From contig JAUIRK010001029.1 in NCBI GenBank assembly GCA_030549495.1, positions 735,290-799,289 of the forward strand: 64,000 bases of DNA. The letters are read 5' to 3'. The stretch is from Nectonema munidae (lineage: Eukaryota > Nematomorpha > Nectonematoida > Nectonematidae). Position numbers and translations under genes: made by a program. Shown here one piece after another: positions 10,561 through 22,800 of this stretch (positions are counted from its first letter, which is position 1; each line of letters opens with the position of its first letter). The notes under the pieces are model-generated. The model was not told where the DNA came from. It was given only the letters and a program-made list of their open reading frames with translations, and searched no databases.

Positions 10561-11890
10561 CCATTCTAAATCTTCACTCACCGTTTACGCGATAGCTTTC
10601 TTCCTCTCCTTTTTCTCTTTTTTAATTATTTATTATTGAGAAGACAAACAAAAAAACAAAGCTTAAAAAGCAGTAATAATATAATAAAATAATTCTTAGC
10701 TGATTAATGGCGCTTTTAGTAAACCGTGAACCTAATTTTGAAAAAATGGCTAATAAAATGGCTAAAAATGTAAGTTTCTTACAAACAAACTTTTGAATAT
10801 CTCAATCATTTATATGCTTAATATAGTTTTAATCATAGAATAGGTAAATAGTATCCTGAATATGTTCTGTTTTTTTATTTGAAATTTCAATAACCTTTTT
10901 TGGGTTTGCTAGATTTTATAAAATGTATAAATGTTTAATACTTATTTTTTGACTTTTTAATGAAACTTTATTCTAGTATACCTACACTATATGTCATTTA
11001 TTTATAAATTTTGATATCATACATCAGGGCTTTTTCTTATTTAAGGATATTGTAAAAGTTATCTGCTCTAAGAGTTTAGAAGCATCATTAGCGTATAACT
11101 CAGGAAATTTGTCAGGTATATTTTTATACGATTTTGCTAGAAGGCTACTTATAATCAGAGTACGATGTTAGAAGAATCTTTTTCAATTACAGAATATTTT
11201 CGTCCCCTTTTAATTAATCCCTCTCTTCCTCCTATCTAGAGTTGCCAGATTTCAAAAATAAAAAATCGGGACACTTTTGTATGATAGAATAACATTAAAT
11301 TCATTAACATTTATAACTGTTGTATATTTACTTATAAAAATGTTTTTTTAACTAGTGGATCTTTTAATGACATACATATTCATAATAATATTCACCACTA
11401 TAATACTAGATCTTATCTACATGTACCATATATTAACTCTAATAAATGTTTTAAATTTTTAATTTCTGATTGCATAAAGTTTTTCAATTTTTATTCCAAC
11501 CACTTGAACATTGATTCATTTGTTCTTTTTAAAATATGTTTGAGAAACTGTAAATTAGGAAATAATACTTCAAAATCATTGTTTGTATATATAAAATTAT
11601 TGTCTTGACTTCGGACCAGAGGCGCAGCTAGCGAGTGGTCAGAGTCTCCTAAATACCTTTTCTACCACTACCCGCACTTAAATTCCTTTTAAATTTAGGG
11701 AACAGAAAATCCCCTTCCCCCTCCAAATCTTGCTATGCCACTCACTTCTATTTTATTGCAACGTGGGACGTTATGGCTTTATTATATTTTGGTTTTCGGA
11801 TATTTTGATTTCGTACATTTTGATTTTCGGACCTTGTCTCTAGGATTCCTCTATATACCTAACTCAAAGCCTCGGGGTATAAAACTCACG
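10561..11890. other. Intergenic stretch with weak transposon-end traces
   Basis: Mostly AT-rich. TAGAGTTGCCAGATTT near 11237 resembles TAGAGTTTCCAGATTT near 23176 and looks like a shared element end. A possible hAT-type MITE at 11621-11748 is listed separately. Otherwise nothing is recognisable. Confidence 0.4.
11621..11748. mobile_element. Possible hAT-type MITE
   Basis: The left end CAGAGGCGCAGCTAGCG and the inverted right end (AGTGGCATAGCAAGATT) resemble the common hAT MITE terminus CAGTGGCGTAGC. C-rich words lie just inside the right end. No convincing 8-bp duplication was found. Confidence 0.35.
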
Positions 11891-11894
11891 CTAC

Positions 11895-13690
11895 TCGTTA
11901 CAATCCCCGCATACTCTCTACGATAACAGACGAAAATCCCTCTGCGGAATCCTCTTCACGTACTGATGGTTCCTTCGCCTTACTTGCACAAATAGTCGAA
12001 GAAATCCGAGATAATATGCAAAAACAACAGAAGGAGATTAAAAGTATCTCCAAGAAGATTACCCCTCCTGCTATGCACATCAATATCCCCAGTGGTAGCA
12101 CTCAACCTCCTGGCGACATCTCGATTGGGGAAATAAAGTCTCCCACCCTAGAATTCAAGCAGTCATTGCTTGGATACGCACCTACTGACTTATCCCACCC
12201 CGAATTGTTGTCGGCAACTACTGCTGCCCCGCTAGCAGACAGACGCATCGCAGTATTCTTCGACGCCATTCCTACTCACTTACGTAACTGCAAAGACAAT
12301 ATGATAGTAAGTCTCTTCAACGTGATAAAGAGAAACTTACGCCTCATATCCTTAGACGATCTCACGGAAGTAAACATACTTGCCACAACGGCATGCCTTG
12401 CCACCCAAAGTAGTTGGGAGGCAGCTTCAAGGCAAATGGGAAGAACTGGGATGCAGAACTTATACATCCCAGTACCCGAAAGACCTCCTCCCAGTAATTT
12501 TCGCTACTACTCGTTCCAAAAGAGCGATGCGGCGAAACAGAAGAAGGGAGGAAGAAAGTGAAAGAGTTAACAAAGTGCTGGAAAATAAAGGGGCGCCAGC
12601 ACTCGAAAAAGCGAAAGTCCCCTTGGCTGACATAACTAACATCCTACCGCCGCAGGAAAAGACGCCTGTTCAGGACGACAGTTATCCGTTCTCTCTACCC
12701 GAGGATGATGACATCAACATCGACATCATTGAGAGACTACTCTTTCCTAAAAATCTTGAAAACGAAACGGGGAAAAAAGCCAGCAAAGCCGAAGATATGG
12801 AAACAACAGTATGCCAGCCACTCGAAGCCGAAAACTTGCAAGGTTTCACATGGCCAACAATGGAATAAGTAAACGAGTGGCTGGGCACAGAGTCGGAGAT
12901 ATCCATCCGAGACTCACAAATCAAGACTGATCTACAAGAAGATGTACTCAAGGACGTGTTTGGCTCTGACTTCTCTAGCGCCCTAGAGAATGTAGAAAAT
13001 GAAAGTATAAAAGCGTTATCCCCAGAAGACATGATAAAGATTATAAGGAAGAGTAGTCTCAAAAGTGACATTGGTGTTAAGATGGTAACCACCTTGGAAT
13101 ACTGAAAAGATAGAAAACTGTTCAATCCTGAAACGTGGCGTAGCATTTTCACTGAAGTGCTTAGTTATGATTCGTCTACCGAATCTCCTACGGAGGAAAG
13201 TGGGGAGGTCAAAAGCAAAGAAAAAGGTAAAAGCCTCGACTCAAATCATGAGTCTCCGGACCATGACTCCGATGACGATACCCAGGAGGTGTTGTACTGG
13301 GTATCGCCCATAAGTTTCACAGAAAGAAACGCCTTATGGAGAAAGAAAGAGTATCCTATTCCTAGCCCAAAAGTCACATTTGACTCATCTAATTCGCTAT
13401 GGAAAGCTCCTTGGGATCTAGCTAACATCAAAGCCTCCAAAATATTGAATAATCGCCGAACGCAAGGAAGATGAAGCCATCGTCTCAGACTCCACAACCG
13501 CCATATGGGCGATGAGAAATATGGGATCAAAGGAGCGCACCATTCAGAAAATTCTTTTGATGACCAAGGATGCCTTAAAAAGAAAAATCAAAGAAACGGA
13601 CATTGTGTATATTCCGTCTCTCCTCAACCCAGCTGATAGACCGTCAAGGGTTCAATTACCCCCCGGTTCCCACCCAACCCTCCTGAGAAG
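11895..13690 (+). mobile_element. Retroelement fossil, DIRS-like or other LTR-kin (broken)
   Basis: A block of higher G+C than its surroundings. Parts recognised are a gag-like region at about 11.9-12.9 kb, with a polar, Pro- and Lys-rich protein (ending KKGGRK) and a following acidic stretch, and an RNase H-like end at about 13.46-13.66 kb showing VSDSTTAIWAM and VYIPSLLNPADRPSR. The latter wording is typical of tyrosine-recombinase (DIRS/Ngaro-type) and some LTR elements. No reverse-transcriptase core, integrase, recombinase or terminal repeats were recognised. It looks broken, with several breaks, and old. Family assignment is tentative. Confidence 0.5.
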
Positions 13691-13832
13691 ACGGACGACA
13701 GAAGAAAGAAAACAAATCTCAATGATGGAACCAAGCAATTTCCATAAAAACTATATTTTTGTGCTATAATGCCTCCCTTAGGAAAATTATTTTATTATTT
13801 ATTGGAAAATTCACCTGTAGCTTAAATTTTAT

Positions 13833-14600
13833 TTGTGCGCTATGTGTGGATTGGTTGTTGAGAAGGGCCTCCATTGTGGATCGTGTGAGAGAGCCTATCA
13901 TGGAGAATGTATCGATTTAACTGAAGATGACAGGGCCTTTTTTTTTTGTTTAAAAAGCTTAACTTTTTATGCTTTGCATGCTGTTTTAGCCATAAAGAAT
14001 ATGATTTTTATGGCGCTATTGAACGTATTGAAAACTAATATATATATATCTAGAAAAGTTTAATGACACCTTTCATAATATTTTAAATAATATGAAAGAT
14101 TTCATGAGAGCCGAAATTTTTTTTTTAAGAAATGAAAATTTCATGTTTTCCAAATTTAGTCCCTCGTACAAAACTAGCATCGATCCAATAGCTCAATCTA
14201 TATTAACACATTTTAACCGTAATGAAAATCTTATTCCCTTAATGTCTACTCCTAATTGTAGTTGTCTTTTCAATTCTATTTCAACTTTTTTTTATGATAA
14301 TGAAAGTAGAAGTGATGTATTTTGTCTCTTACCGCTATAGAACTAGTTTTAAATTCAAATTTATATGTCGATAAAAGTTTCATTAAAGTTTGTGATTTTC
14401 AAGATTCAATAAAAGCAGTTTGCTCTCAATTCGGATGGTCCAACATTTATACAATTTGGGCTCTATCAAATGTTTTAAATATGAAAATTAAACTTTGTTA
14501 TCCGCCATACAATTCAAAAAAAATAAGATCGTAGATATTTTGAATACTACTCTTATTCCGTTCAAAGATTTCAAATCATTATTGTAAAATCATTAACAAT
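13833..14600 (+). pseudogene. Broken PHD-finger / OTU- and vertnin-like gene fragment
   Basis: At about 13836-13910 there is a PHD-like zinc pattern, C-x2-C-x9-C-x2-C-x4-H-x2-C (CAMCG...HCGSCERAYHGEC). At about 14250-14290 comes CLFNSIS, the start of an OTU-type cysteine protease fold. At about 14330-14510 comes IELVLNSNLYVDKSF followed by WALSNVL and CYPPYN, which resembles vertnin-like proteins. The three parts are in this order on one strand, so they probably come from one protein. The copy is broken into pieces. Whether it was a host gene or cargo of a mobile element is not clear, and the retroelement fossil ends only about 140 bp upstream. Confidence 0.45.
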
Positions 14601-14748
14601 TAAGCCGTGTTCAATATTCAAGGTTCAATTTTGATGATTTCTTGCATACATAACAATCAACATGTTGACATGTGTCTTCATAAAGAGAAATCAAATAACT
14701 TTTTAATTTTTTTAAACAAAAATAAAGAAGTATTGCAAACATTGAAAA

Positions 14749-15290
14749 CTAAAAAGGCATTCCAAAATTTGCATAAACCAAGTTGCGTTCATATCTTAGG
14801 TTGAAATTTTCATACTCATAGTTAAACTTCAGCCAACCATCAAAAGCGGAGGGTAAATCACCATGAATGTAATTATATAAAAAAATTGACACTTTTATCT
14901 TATAAATATCCTTCAGTTTAAGTAATGAATGATGATGAAAAATATTGATGGTATGGCTTAACAAAGGCAAGTCAAAAACAAGTCTCATAGCCTTTTTTTG
15001 AATCTTCTCTAAAAGTGAAACATTGCAACAACCCCAGTTTTCAACACTATAATAAAGATGAGGAAGAAACAACGCCTTATAATCTTTAATTTTATCTCAT
15101 TATTCAATTTACACTTATGCTTGTAGAGTATTCCATTAATAACATTCAATTTATTAAACATGATCATTCCAATTTAAATCACAGTTGATAATTAAGCCTA
15201 AATAGTTGAATTTCGTTACATTTTCAAAACCTAATGATGGACCCAAACGATTCTTTTTCCTACAAAAAAACATTGATTTTGTCTATATTT
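14749..15290 (-). pseudogene. LINE ORF2 3' fragment (reverse-transcriptase thumb and C-terminus)
   Basis: Reading leftwards on the minus strand: KNRLGPSLGFENVTKFNYLG near 15250-15190, LGLIINCDLNWNDHV just after, then ALFLPHLYYSVENWGCC, LLEKIQKKAMRLVF and LLKLKDIYKIKVSIFLYNYI. These are the usual words between the RT palm and the C-terminus of CR1/Jockey-group LINEs (YLG...W..H, L.Y....WG, Q..A.R). A frame change separates the first part from the rest. It is a different family from the LINEs at 15.9-22.8 kb. Confidence 0.65.
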
Positions 15291-15900
15291 GCATATATTT
15301 ATTTGTATGTATATAATAGTGATGCATATCTTATATATATATATATATATATCAGATATTGATTCTATTAATAATTTACAACTTAAATATACGATGAAAA
15401 ATATATTTGATTGTAGGATCTATCTATGTTTTCTCTTTTTTCATATCTTTATGGATGTGTATTTTGAATTATATTTATTCATAGTTATCAGGCGTAATGC
15501 TTACTCTGTAAAAATTTCTTTGATTGCTTATATTTATTTCACATGGTTTCTTTTATTTTAGATATACTATGATTCTGATAATAATTTTATTATATATTGT
15601 TTTTTCTTTTTTCTATTTATAAAAATTTATTTATCTTTAATATTTTGTGAAATGAAGGTACGTTTAAATTCTTACTGTTAATTTTATGAAATGAATATCA
15701 AAGATTTTCATTTGAATATCACTTGAACTTTTTTAATTAAACAAATTAAATTCAACATTTTACACACTTGATATATTCTAGAAAAAATAATTTACCACAT
15801 TTTTAATATGTTTCCTCATTTTAATAAAGTAAATTTATCTTAATTTTTATTTTAATTTTTTTATTCACAAATGCTCCATCATGGGTGCACGAATTCTTAG
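15291..15900. other. AT-rich spacer with an (AT)n microsatellite
   Basis: (AT)n at about 15331-15352. The rest is T-rich with no recognisable content. Confidence 0.6.
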
Positions 15901-15904
15901 GGGC

Positions 15905-18095
15905 GGATAGGTTCATGGTTTACTGAGTTCCTGAATGGCATGATGATCAGAATTTTTTGTATTAAACATTAGAGTTAAATCATCTGCATACATGATAAGT
16001 TTGCTATCATTGTCTAAACACTTGTGTATGTCATTTATGTAAATTAAAAACAATAGCGGACCTAAGATTGATCCTTGAGGAACACCATACTTAGAATAAT
16101 AGCCGTGTGAATAAAAATTATTGAAAAATATAAAAATTTTTCTAAAAGATAAATAGTCCTGAATCAAATAATAAAAACAGCCCCTGATGCCCAACTTTCT
16201 AATTTTATATAGTAAGATATGGTGATTCACAGTATCGAACGCCTTAGAAAAGTCTAAGAAGAAACATAACAATTTAGCTTCTTGTTCATAAGCTGTTGCT
16301 ACAGATAATGATAGTTCTGATAGGGCATCGGTGGTTGATTTATTGGGCCTGAAAACCAAATTGATGTTTATAGAAGAAATTTATTTTGTTAAGATAGTCA
16401 CTCAATTTCGTAAAAATAACTTTCTCAAAAATTTTAGCAAAGCTTGATAACAAAGAAATAGGTCTATACGAACTGAATATGGTAGGCTGTTTATTACGTT
16501 TCAAAATTGGCAGAACTTTTGCAATTTTAGTTTGTCTGGAAAAATACCTTGTTGTATAGAAGAATTGAATATATGAACAATATTACGGATAATAGGCAAA
16601 ATATATATAAGTAATTTCTAGTTTATTTCATCTAGGCCCGAAGATTTCTTGTTATTCAAACTGCTCACAGCTATATTTATATCATCAATTGTGATTTTAC
16701 TAAAGTAAAAAGAAGATAATTGAGACGGTAAAAAAGATTCTAGGTAAATAAAAGAACTTTCGAGGTTCGATTTGTCTGGTTCTAAAGAAAAGATATCTGT
16801 GAAACCTTGAATATCCAAATCAATATTGTGAGCAGTTGCTTCATTTTTCATCAATGTGTTCAAGACAGGCCATAGTGATTTATGATCACATGTAGATAGT
16901 TTTTGTTTGACTACAACTAAAGAAAAGCATTTGGTAAAACAGTCGTGAATAATCCCTTCAAAACATTCATACATTTGATTAACGTTTTTTTGAAAAATAA
17001 CAATATTCAAAATTTGCAACTGACAATTTAGAAAAGAACAATTCATAAGCTTGAGGTGAAAATTTTCTTTTTAAAACTTTTGTTAACACGCTTCTGTTTT
17101 TTAAAAAAGGTAGTCTTAGAAAATTGACACAATGATCGCTTATAAGGGCATTTATATTATAGGAAGTATTGTTCACTAATTGATTTGTAAATATATTGTC
17201 TATTAAAGTTTTTGAATTTGCCAGACGTGTCGATTTAGAAATGGCTGGGATTAAACCATTTTCAAGCATCAAACAAATAAAATCCAAAGCATGTCTATTT
17301 TCATATATATTCAAGAGGTTTATGTTAAAATCTCCAGCAACCAAAAAAACTCGTTTTTAATCAATTTAATAAACTGATTTAGAGATAAGAGAAAGTCTGA
17401 AATCAAAAGGTTATGGGGTCTATAAACATCTAGTAAAGAAACCTTTGTATTAAAAACTATGAACTGACCTAAAAGAAAATCTGCAGGTGATTCAACATTT
17501 TCATTTGAATTATAAAGCACTAATTTATAAATACTTTTATAATAAATACATAGACCGTCTCCAGTTCGGTTTCTTTCTTTAAAAATCGAGTTATAACCAT
17601 TTAAGTTATATTTTACAGTATCACTTGAGTTCCATATTTCGCTAAAAACTATAAAATCTGGAAGGAGATTAAGAGAACTCAAAAAAATCGGAAAGTTAGA
17701 AAAATTTCCAAAAGACTTCTCATGTTTAAATGTATTATGGATAATGAGGTAAGTGAAATATTTTCTCTATAAAACAAAGATATATCATCTTCATTTAAGT
17801 ATTTAGTTTTATTAATTTCCAAAGAAATTAGAGAGTTTATTCATTTGAGGTGTATGAAGTAAGAGATTTTACTATTGCTAAATTTTTTAAATATGAAGGA
17901 CATAGATGCGACATACCATGATGATTTTTGTTAGTATGATTGTTTACTGAACACGAGTAACAGGTATACTTATCTGGACAATCTTTAAAGGAATAACTAT
18001 TTGATTCATGATTTTCAGCACAGTATACACATATTTCCTTATTTATATGCTTACAGTTAGTTTTAGTATGCCCAAAATTATGATATGAAATGATG
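15905..18095 (-). mobile_element. Non-LTR retrotransposon (LINE), copy A, truncated and decayed
   Basis: The order on the minus strand is as follows. Zinc-knuckle end of ORF1 (about 18090-17846): CVYCAENHESNS and CYSCSVNNHTNKNHH. APE endonuclease (17682-17150): FSEIWNSSD, VYRPHN, AGDFNINLL, STRLANSKTLIDNIFTNQL and SDHCVNFL. RT (16700-15913): FRPNKSTTDAL, FLDFSKAFDTVNHHIL, GVPQGSILGPLLFLIYIND and MYADDLTLMF. It stops soon after the YADD box, so the 3' end is missing; the 5' part of ORF1 is missing too. Several frameshifts divide ORF2 (near 17330, 17010 and 16600-16360). It clearly belongs to the same family as copy B. The clade is Jockey/CR1-like by ORF1 knuckles and RT wording, not resolved further. 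Confidence 0.82.
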
Positions 18096-18880
18096 CTATT
18101 TTAATGAGTATTTACTATTTTTTAAATGAAATTACTATAATTCATTTTAAATCGCTCATTATGAGTATTTAAAACTAAAAAAATATAAATGTAATAATTG
18201 TTTATTATTTTTTTGAATATAAATTTTCCTCTGCTTTGTCTTTTCACACGTGTAAAATGGCTGTTTGTTTTGAATGTGTCTACTTATCATAGTATTGTAA
18301 GTCAGATATTAAATTCTCAATATAATTATTTTTCTAATAATTTATATTGGTTTTAATTTTTCTAAGAGAATTTTATAAAGTATCAAATTTCTTTTAGTTT
18401 AGTCTGTATTTTTTATATTAATGTTATAATAATTAGAAGAAGAAGAAGAAGAAGAATTTATTATGAAAACTTGTGAAATAGAAATTATAATAATAAAATT
18501 GTATATTAGTTTAGGGTTAAATGTTAATCTTCTCACGTCGTTTTTACTCAGGTAGCATCTTTAATATCGCGAAAAGGAATCTTTTGGAAAAAAAAATAAG
18601 GGGAAGCTCTTCAATATTCTGATTTGAGTCTTGGACATTGAAAATATGAATATTTAAGTATTTAGGATTCATACGAGAAAAGACAAAGGGATAAAATTCT
18701 ATCCATCGAGATGTCTAATTCCCATCATGTAATAAATATGTAGATATAACAAAAGACATAAAATAAGAAGTAATCAAAAATTATGATTTTTAAAGTGTAT
18801 GTATTTGACAAAATAATGAAGGAAATATATATATACATTTTATATATGTATTTACATGTAGATAGATAATATATATATAT
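18096..18880. other. Spacer between the two LINEs
   Basis: AT-rich, with an (AGA)n run at about 18435-18456 and (TA)n/(TAGA)n tracts at 18826-18900 that adjoin the 3' end of LINE copy B and may be its tail. No gene is seen. Confidence 0.55.
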
Positions 18881-18952
18881 ATATATAGATAGTTATATAT
18901 ACGTAACGGATGTCTTAATATTAATGATGTTCAAAGAAAACATTGGGTAAGT

Positions 18953-21792
18953 CTAGTTGGAGAAAAAATTTTTGATAGATTTTTTAAAACTAAATAGATT
19001 AGAGATATCAAGAATTTCGAAAAAGCTATTAACTCTTTTCAAGGTAAGTAAAAGTATTCTTCTAAAGTTCGATTTCTTGTTCATTCTTGAAATATGTAAT
19101 TTTTTATATTGACGGGTTAGGTAGTTATGATATGAATAATTAGGTAGAAAAAGATCTTTGTATTGTCCTGTTTTGCCATAGTTTTTATAATAAAATATTA
19201 GTGATGACATAACATTTATTTGTTTTAGATTGAAAAATTTGCTTTTGACTTTTTGTTTACCATTTATGAAATCATGAAATTTTTTCAATATATTACATAG
19301 TTTTGTAAGCTGTGTTCGGTGGCTAGACCCCCATAATAAATTAGCATAAATTAAATGTGGATATATATGAGTATCATATAATAGTTTTTTAGTTCTAAAA
19401 GGTAGGTAAGCGTTCAGTCTTCTTAGGCAACCAAAAAATCTCGAAATTTTAATACATATGTTGTTAATATGACTTTTAAATGAAAAATTTTCTGAAAAAG
19501 TTACACCAAGATATTTGAACGTTTTCACTCTTTCTAAGACAGAATTGTTTAAACGAAAAATAAGAGTTGGAAGTTTACTAGATCTTTTAGAAATGATCAT
19601 AAATTTGCTCTTCTCATGATTAATTTTCATTTTGTTAAAATGACACCAATCAGAAATATTTGATAAAGCTTGCTGTATGTTATCTAAATCTTGTGGGTTT
19701 CTAGTATTAAACATCAGAGTGATATCATCAGCATACATAATAATTTTACCTTTGCTTTCCAGACTTTTATAAATATTAATGAAAATCAAAAACAACAGCG
19801 GACCCAATATTGAGCCTTGAGGCACACCTACATTATTGCAATATCTGTCAGAAGTTAAATTGTTGAAAGAAATAAAGCTACTTCTGGCTGTTAGATAGTT
19901 CTGAATCAAGCTATAAAAGTTTCCTCTAATGCCTATTTTATAGAGCTTATAAAGTAAAATTTTATAATTAACGTTATCAAAAGCCTTAGAGAAGTCTAAG
20001 AAAAAACATCTTCTTCATATGCGGAAGCTAATGTTAATGAAAGCTCAAATAGAGCATCATTAGTAGATTTATCAGGGCGAAATCCAAATTGATATTTGTA
20101 GAAAAAATTAATTTTTTCAAGATAATCAATTAATTTGGTAAAGATAATTTTTTCAAAAATTTTTGAAAAAATTGATAAAAGAGAAATTGGTCTATATGAA
20201 TTGAATGAAGTGGGTTGCTTATTAGGTTTCGACATAGGTAAAACTTTGCTAATTTTTAGTTTATCAGGAAAAATACCTTGTTCTACTGACGAGTTAATCA
20301 TATGAACTATTAACTTATCTATAAATGGTAAACTAAGACTCAGTAGTTTCAAACTTATTTCGTCATGTCCAAAGGATTTTATATTTTTCAGCTTGGTTAC
20401 AGCAATATATACATCATTAATTGAAACGTCTTCAAAGAAAAAAGAATAAGATTGTGATGTTAGAAAATCATCAATGTACTTGAAAGATGTATCAAGGAAT
20501 GAATCGTCTGGTTCAAAACAGAAAATTTCAATAAATCCGTCAATGTCAAGCTGGACTTTAGGTGTCAGTGGTTTGTTTTTCAAAAGATTGTTCAAGGTGG
20601 GCCATATTGATTTATTGTTGCATGTTGAGAGTTTTGAGAAAAAATATTTTGATTTTGCTTGCTTTATCTTAGTTTTGTAAATTTTTAGAATGGATTTGTA
20701 GTTAATTTCATTTTTATGTGTAGGATATTTACGGAAATTTTTATAGTGTTTTATTTTCCGTTTATTTAATGCAGCTAATTCTTCAGTATACCAAGGTAAA
20801 GTATGTTTTTTTTCTTTAATACTAATATATGGAAAAGATTTCTGGAAACAATTTTGAAAAATTTTATGAAAACTTTCATATGTTTCATTGATATTTTCAA
20901 AAGTGTAACAATATGAAAAATTAGCTTTAGACAGATAAGTTAAAAACAAAACATATGCTTCAACAGAAAATTTTCTTCTAAATATTCTAGTGTATTTGCT
21001 TTTGTTTTTGTAACAAGGTAATATCAGCAAGTTAACACAATGATCAGTAATGTTGGCATCTATATTAAAAGAAATGTTATTTTCTAGCTGATTAGTAAAA
21101 ATATTATCTATTAAAGTTTTACTTTTGGATAAACGAGTTGGCTTGGATATAGTCGGTAATAATCCATTAGCTAGCATCAGGCAAAGAAAATTTAAAGATT
21201 GCTTGTTTGTATGGATTTTCAAAATATCAATATTAAAGTCTCCAGCGATTAAATATTTTTCATTTTTACCAAGTTCGAGATAATTTTCTAGGATTGAAAG
21301 AAACTCAGGAACTGAGGTATTAGGTGGTCTATAAACAGCCAATAGAGATATTTTAATTTCAGGATGTATAAATCTAGCGAATAAGAAATCAAAAGGAGAT
21401 TCGGAGTGATCTTTAGCACTACTATAAGTCAATTTAAATGAATTTCTATAAAATATACAGACTCCCACTCCAATCTTATTTCTTTCTTTAAAAATGCAAT
21501 CATAGCCCTTCAGTGTGTAATTCACAGAGTTACTCGACTTCCAAATTTCAGTAAGCACTACAAAGTCGGGAAGAAAAGAAAGCGACTCAAATAAAAGTAA
21601 AAAATTAGAGAAATTGGAAAATAAGCTTCTGATATTTAAATGTATGATTGATAAAGAACCAATAGATATAGGTATCTTAGAAAAAGGTAAGTCATCTTCG
21701 TACAAATATTTGGTTTTATTGAATTCAAGATGAAACTCAGAAAATATACTAAAATCATAGAGATCAGTTTCGCTTGTTTCAAACATTTGCAT
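18953..21792 (-). pseudogene. LINE copy B ORF2: endonuclease and reverse transcriptase
   Basis: Starts with ATG (MQMFETSETDL). Endonuclease motifs: IIHLNIRSL, LTEIWKSS, AVYRPPN, AGDFNIDIL, KPTRLSKSKTLIDNIFTNQL and TDHCVNLL. RT motifs: SYRPISLLSIFSKIFEKI, FGFRPDKSTNDALFEL, FLDFSKAFDNVNYKIL, GVPQGSILGPLLFLIFIN, IMYADDITLMF and FKYLGVTFSENFSFKSHI. A single frameshift near 20010 divides it into a 598-codon upstream frame and about 350 codons downstream. The usual IND after the GVPQGS box has lost its D (FINIYKS). In life this protein nicks target DNA and primes reverse transcription there. Its start overlaps the end of ORF1 by 14 nt, a layout suited to coupled translation. Confidence 0.85.
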
Positions 21793-22792
21793 TATTTAAG
21801 GATTGTGTATTGGAACAATAACTAGTATGAAACTTAACATAGTCGAGATTACCTTTTCTTATTGGGCAATTTATATCAAAAGCATTGTGTTTGCTATCTT
21901 TTATATTCTTTGATACACAATTACAGCATTTTATGAGATCTTCATTTTGATAAACTTTACACAAATCAGATTTATGATTGCCACTACAAAATTTACAAAC
22001 AGGCTTAGAACTATTTTTACACGATGATGAATTATGTCCATATTGACAACATATAGTGCATTGTTTGCACGAATAAAAGTCATGGACACTGTGGCATTTC
22101 ATATCGATAAATAAAATATCACCACTTTTTTTTATAAGATTTCTAATGATGGGATCCATAGTGAAGACAATGAAATTTCTACCATTATTATCAGTAAGTT
22201 TAGAAAAAAGAATTTTAAAAGTATTTCCGTTTTCTATAGATTTTTTTATATATTCATTTTTAATCATAATTAAATTGAAAATTTCTACAGCTTTCATACT
22301 ACTTTCTAAATTTTTAACAATAATTTTCGGATTAATTAATGGATTTTTATTAATATGAATGGATTTACTATCCTTAATTTTTTCCGTAAAAGAATTTTTC
22401 GCAATTTCTAAGGATGAAGAGTCAGGAAAATAATATTTCAAAGTATTCTTATAAGTTATTAAATTATTTACTTTTACATCAGATAATGTTTTACTGGAGA
22501 AATCTTTAAAAGAATTGAGCTCATCCTGATCATCAAACTTTATCTTGAGAAATTGAGGTGATTTATTGACAGCGTCTGAATATGTAAAAGTTTTATTTTT
22601 AGCAGATACATATTTTTTTTCTAAAAGATTAGGTTTATCTATGACACTTGTTTTATTTTTAATAGTTTTTATTTCATATTGTATTTTTTCAATATTGGTA
22701 TTGATTAAAGTGAGTTTTTCATCTATACTATTACTTGAATCATAATCTTCAATTATTTTAGATAGACAAATCTTTATATTTTTTTTGAACAA
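21779..22792 (-). CDS. LINE copy B ORF1: gag-like nucleic-acid-binding protein with CCHC knuckles
   Basis: An open frame of 337 codons. The N-terminal 90 residues are Lys/Ile/Asn-rich and probably coiled. The middle has an RRM-like stretch (NPLINPKIIVKNLESSMKAV). Three zinc knuckles close the protein: CTICCQYGHNSSSC (C-x2-C-x4-H-x4-C), CKFCSGNHKSDLC and a looser CCNC...H...C. Such proteins bind the element RNA and act as chaperones in Jockey-group LINEs. The frame begins right after a TAA and lacks a nearby ATG, so the true N-terminus is missing or altered. It overlaps the ORF2 start by 14 nt. Confidence 0.75.
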   Translation of the reverse strand: MFKKNIKICLSKIIEDYDSSNSIDEKLTLINTNIEKIQYEIKTIKNKTSVIDKPNLLEKKYVSAKNKTFTYSDAVNKSPQFLKIKFDDQDELNSFKDFSSKTLSDVKVNNLITYKNTLKYYFPDSSSLEIAKNSFTEKIKDSKSIHINKNPLINPKIIVKNLESSMKAVEIFNLIMIKNEYIKKSIENGNTFKILFSKLTDNNGRNFIVFTMDPIIRNLIKKSGDILFIDMKCHSVHDFYSCKQCTICCQYGHNSSSCKNSSKPVCKFCSGNHKSDLCKVYQNEDLIKCCNCVSKNIKDSKHNAFDINCPIRKGNLDYVKFHTSYCSNTQSLNNANV

Positions 22793-22800
22793 TTATCAAC

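Larger units (their letters stand above)
18881..22800 (-). mobile_element. Non-LTR retrotransposon (LINE), copy B, nearly complete
   Basis: A minus-strand element of about 3.9 kb with a gag-like ORF1 (22792-21779) overlapping a long ORF2 (21792-18953), followed by a short 3' UTR and (TA)n/(TAGA)n sequence. The ORF order and domains (CCHC knuckles; APE endonuclease plus RT, no RNase H seen) place it in the Jockey/CR1 group. ORF2 is interrupted by one frameshift near 20010, and ORF1 opens just after a stop with no near ATG, so the 5' end is probably truncated. It is otherwise well preserved, which implies it is younger than copy A next to it. Confidence 0.85.
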
